From assembly GCA_043778315.1 (NCBI GenBank), contig JAYWGJ010000143.1:1-7523 (forward strand): a stretch of DNA of 7,523 nucleotides. Direction: 5' to 3'. Shown in pieces: positions 5,913-7,523 of this stretch. Positions within the stretch are counted from its first letter, which is position 1. Each line of letters starts with the position of its first letter. A program made the position numbers and the translations under genes. This DNA is from JBEEMU01 sp043778315 (GTDB lineage Bacteria > Bacteroidota > Bacteroidia > Chitinophagales > Saprospiraceae). The notes beneath the pieces are model-generated. The model had not been told where the DNA came from, ran no database searches, and worked only from the letters and a program-made list of their open reading frames with translations.

Positions 5913-5990
5913 TGGGCGGCGTGCGGGTTTCAACCCGCACAAAATAAGTCAGGTGCGGGTTCAAACCCGCACACCGTTGCGCTTCGCCCA
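5913..5990. repeat. Paired-hairpin intergenic element (possible three-way junction)
   Basis: Two perfect 9-bp hairpins, GTGCGGGTT-tc-AACCCGCAC (5921-5940) and GTGCGGGTT-ca-AACCCGCAC (5953-5972), sit 12 bases apart. They are enclosed by TGGGCG (5913-5918) and CGCCCA (5985-5990), which can pair to close an outer stem, giving a cloverleaf-like fold. The element begins 4 bases after the ftsB stop. It may act as a terminator for ftsB or be a REP-like dispersed repeat; no T-run follows the second hairpin. Confidence 0.88.
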
Positions 5991-6062
5991 CAAAAATTCT
6001 CAAAGAACCAAAATAAAATTAAAACATCATATAAAAGTATTTAAAATCCATTAAAATAAACT

Positions 6063-7022
6063 ATGTATCAATCAGATGTAGAAGCCGTCGACGCGCTCGC
6101 AAAGGCGTATCGCGACCTTAGTACCGAAATCGGCAAAGTGATAGTAGGACAAGACGACGTAGTGAAAGCCGTTATCATTTCGCTTTTCGCGAACGGTCAC
6201 AGCCTCCTAGTAGGTGTACCTGGATTGGCTAAAACGCTGTTAGTCAGTACTATAGCGCAGGTTCTCGACCTCGAGTTCAAGCGGGTACAGTTCACGCCCG
6301 ACCTTATGCCGTCCGACATCACGGGCGCAGAAGTGCTTGGCGAAGACCGCCATTTTCGATTTAATAAAGGTCCGATATTTGCTAATATCGTCCTCGCGGA
6401 CGAGATTAACCGTACACCACCCAAAACGCAAGCTGCCTTATTAGAGGCGATGCAAGAGCGGTCGGTGACGGTAGCGGGACAGTCGTACCTTTTGCCCGCG
6501 CCGTTTTTTGTGTTGGCAACCCAAAACCCGATAGAGCAAGAAGGGACGTACCCGTTGCCCGAAGCGCAGCTCGACCGTTTTATGTTCAACGTCACGCTCG
6601 ATTATCCGACCTACAAGCAGGAATTGGACGTAGTCAAAAACACGACCTCGAACCGACAAGTGACACTCAACCGCATCTTAGATGCCGAACGTATTTTGTA
6701 CTTTCAGCAGTTGGTGCGCAAAATACCTATCGCCGACAACGTACTCGAGTACGCCGTCGCCTTAGCCGTAAAAACCCGCCCGAACGGCGAACTCGCGCCC
6801 AAAGAAGTGAATAATTACATCAGTTGGGGCGCGGGTCCGCGCGCCTCGCAGTATTTGGTGCTTGGCGCAAAATGCCACGCCGCTATCAACGGTAAATATT
6901 CGCCCGACATAGAAGACGTGCAGGCTATCGCGCCTTATGTACTCCGTCACCGCGTAGTGCGCAACTACAAAGCCGAGGCGGAAGGCATCAGCATCGAAAC
7001 GATTATCAAAAATTTGTTTTAG
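6063..7022 (+). CDS. MoxR-family AAA+ ATPase
   Basis: A 319-residue protein of usual family length, starting at ATG 6063, the first possible start after an in-frame TAA just upstream. Motifs appear in order: VIVGQDDVV (27-34), Walker A GVPGLAKT (51-58), pore-loop region RVQFTPDLMPSDITG (74-88), Walker B IVLADEINRTPPKTQ with D113/E114, sensor 1 ATQNP with N155, arginine finger in LPEAQLDRF (R172), and sensor 2 WGAGPRAS (R260). MoxR ATPases act as chaperones that mature or remodel other proteins, often together with DUF58 and von Willebrand A proteins encoded just downstream (as in Bat operons of Bacteroidota). Here no such gene follows; the next gene is a lipoprotein after 208 bp, so this MoxR appears solitary or its partners are elsewhere. 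No clear promoter was found in the 72 bases between the paired hairpins and the start. Confidence 0.95.
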   Translation: MYQSDVEAVDALAKAYRDLSTEIGKVIVGQDDVVKAVIISLFANGHSLLVGVPGLAKTLLVSTIAQVLDLEFKRVQFTPDLMPSDITGAEVLGEDRHFRFNKGPIFANIVLADEINRTPPKTQAALLEAMQERSVTVAGQSYLLPAPFFVLATQNPIEQEGTYPLPEAQLDRFMFNVTLDYPTYKQELDVVKNTTSNRQVTLNRILDAERILYFQQLVRKIPIADNVLEYAVALAVKTRPNGELAPKEVNNYISWGAGPRASQYLVLGAKCHAAINGKYSPDIEDVQAIAPYVLRHRVVRNYKAEAEGISIETIIKNLF

Positions 7023-7108
7023 TGCGTTTAATACTGTATTCGCTTTCAGCCAATATTTAAAATTGCGTTAAAATTGTTGTAATTTTATTATTATATCAAT
7101 AAACCACT

Positions 7109-7116
7109 TACCTTTG
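7109..7116 (+). promoter_or_regulatory. -7 box (TACCTTTG) for the lipoprotein gene
   Basis: TACCTTTG fits TAnnTTTG; the -33 element is weak (TTG at 7077-7079 is about 10 bases too far). Transcription would begin near 7122, giving a leader of roughly 108 bases. Confidence 0.5.
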
Positions 7117-7127
7117 TATCTCAGTTG

Positions 7128-7177
7128 CAGAATAATATTTTGTAGTATTAGTTTGTGTAATATTATTTTATATTCTG
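7128..7177 (+). other. Possible hairpin at the 5' end of the lipoprotein leader
   Basis: CAGAATA (7128-7134) pairs with TATTCTG (7171-7177), and inside it AATAATATT (7131-7139) can alternatively pair with AATATTATT (7159-7167). It would lie at the very start of the predicted mRNA and could stabilise it. The pairs are almost all A-T, so chance is a real alternative. Confidence 0.3.
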
Positions 7178-7230
7178 ATGCAAAAATTTTTAACCATATT
7201 ATTTCATTTTTTTACAACCATTCCATTACC

Positions 7231-7523
7231 ATGAAAAAAACAATCTTTTCATTGATGAGCGTTGCTACTTTGACATTAGCAATGACGGCTTGCGGACCAA
7301 AAGGACCTTCGCCAGAAGAACTCGAGAAAAAACGCCAAGACTCTTTGGCTACCGCTCAAAAAGCAGCAGACTCGACCGCAGCAGCGCAAAAAGCAGCAGC
7401 AGAGAAAATGGCTGCCGACACTGCCAAAAAAGCAGCAACGACTACCTTAGTTCCTGCCAAAGGCGCGAAAGCAACCGACAAAGCAGGCACGAAACCAGCG
7501 ACCAAAAAAATCGTACCGAAAAA
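7231..7523 (+). CDS. Ala/Lys-rich lipoprotein, N-terminal part (3' end outside window)
   Basis: The frame opens at ATG 7231-7233 and runs off the window after 97 codons. The N-terminus MKKTIFSLMSVATLTLAMTA followed by C21 is a lipoprotein signal peptide: charged start, hydrophobic core and an MTAC lipobox. The mature protein would begin CGPKGPSPEE; glycine rather than aspartate follows the cysteine, so retention in the inner membrane is not indicated. After it comes a segment EELEKKRQDSLATAQKAADS and further Ala/Lys/Thr-rich sequence (AAAEKMAADTAKKAA, then many Pro and Lys), low in complexity and probably helical then extended, like a cell-wall-spanning or spacer region. No catalytic domain is visible in the part present, and I do not recognise the family. 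Confidence 0.82.
   Translation, partial: MKKTIFSLMSVATLTLAMTACGPKGPSPEELEKKRQDSLATAQKAADSTAAAQKAAAEKMAADTAKKAATTTLVPAKGAKATDKAGTKPATKKIVPK

Overview
The window looks like chromosomal DNA from a member of the Bacteroidota, probably of the Cytophagales/Sphingobacteriales type; the exact lineage cannot be fixed from the sequence. The reasons are: no Shine-Dalgarno motifs before the genes but A-rich leaders instead; several upstream boxes fitting the Bacteroidota -7 consensus TAnnTTTG (TACATTTG, TATCTTTG, TACCTTTG); an Rpn/PD-(D/E)XK 'transposase' tail of the type common in this phylum; and an arginase-family protein with the C-terminal extension I associate with Bacteroidota.

Layout. Positions 1-535 hold the 3' end of an Rpn-family nuclease gene (+), with an in-frame octapeptide repeat tract, followed by a long hairpin (556-613). 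Positions 614-1245 hold no intact gene but contain genomic debris: a clearly recognisable 3' remnant of catalase-peroxidase katG on the minus strand (672-818), then short protein-like open stretches on both strands. Positions 1246-5451 carry three minus-strand genes: a secreted MltD-like lytic transglycosylase with LysM (1246-2604, own promoter at about 2671-2702), gatA, the amidase subunit of the tRNA-dependent amidotransferase (2768-4198, TTG start), and an arginase-family protein that has lost most metal ligands (4336-5451). The 137-bp gap between the last two is filled by four hairpins of two families.

Positions 5452-5558 form a divergent control region. On the plus strand follow an FtsB/DivIC-type division protein (5559-5909, TTG start), a paired-hairpin element (5913-5990), a MoxR AAA+ ATPase (6063-7022) without an adjacent DUF58/VWA partner, and the start of an Ala/Lys-rich lipoprotein (7231 to the window end).

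Most genes are housekeeping: cell wall turnover (MltD), division (FtsB), charging of Asn/Gln tRNAs (GatA) and ATPase chaperone work (MoxR). I do not see a complete new defence or mobile system. The least ordinary signals are the paired-hairpin intergenic elements of three unrelated sequence families, the apparent arginase pseudoenzyme, the katG relic, and the repeat-bearing Rpn C-terminus.
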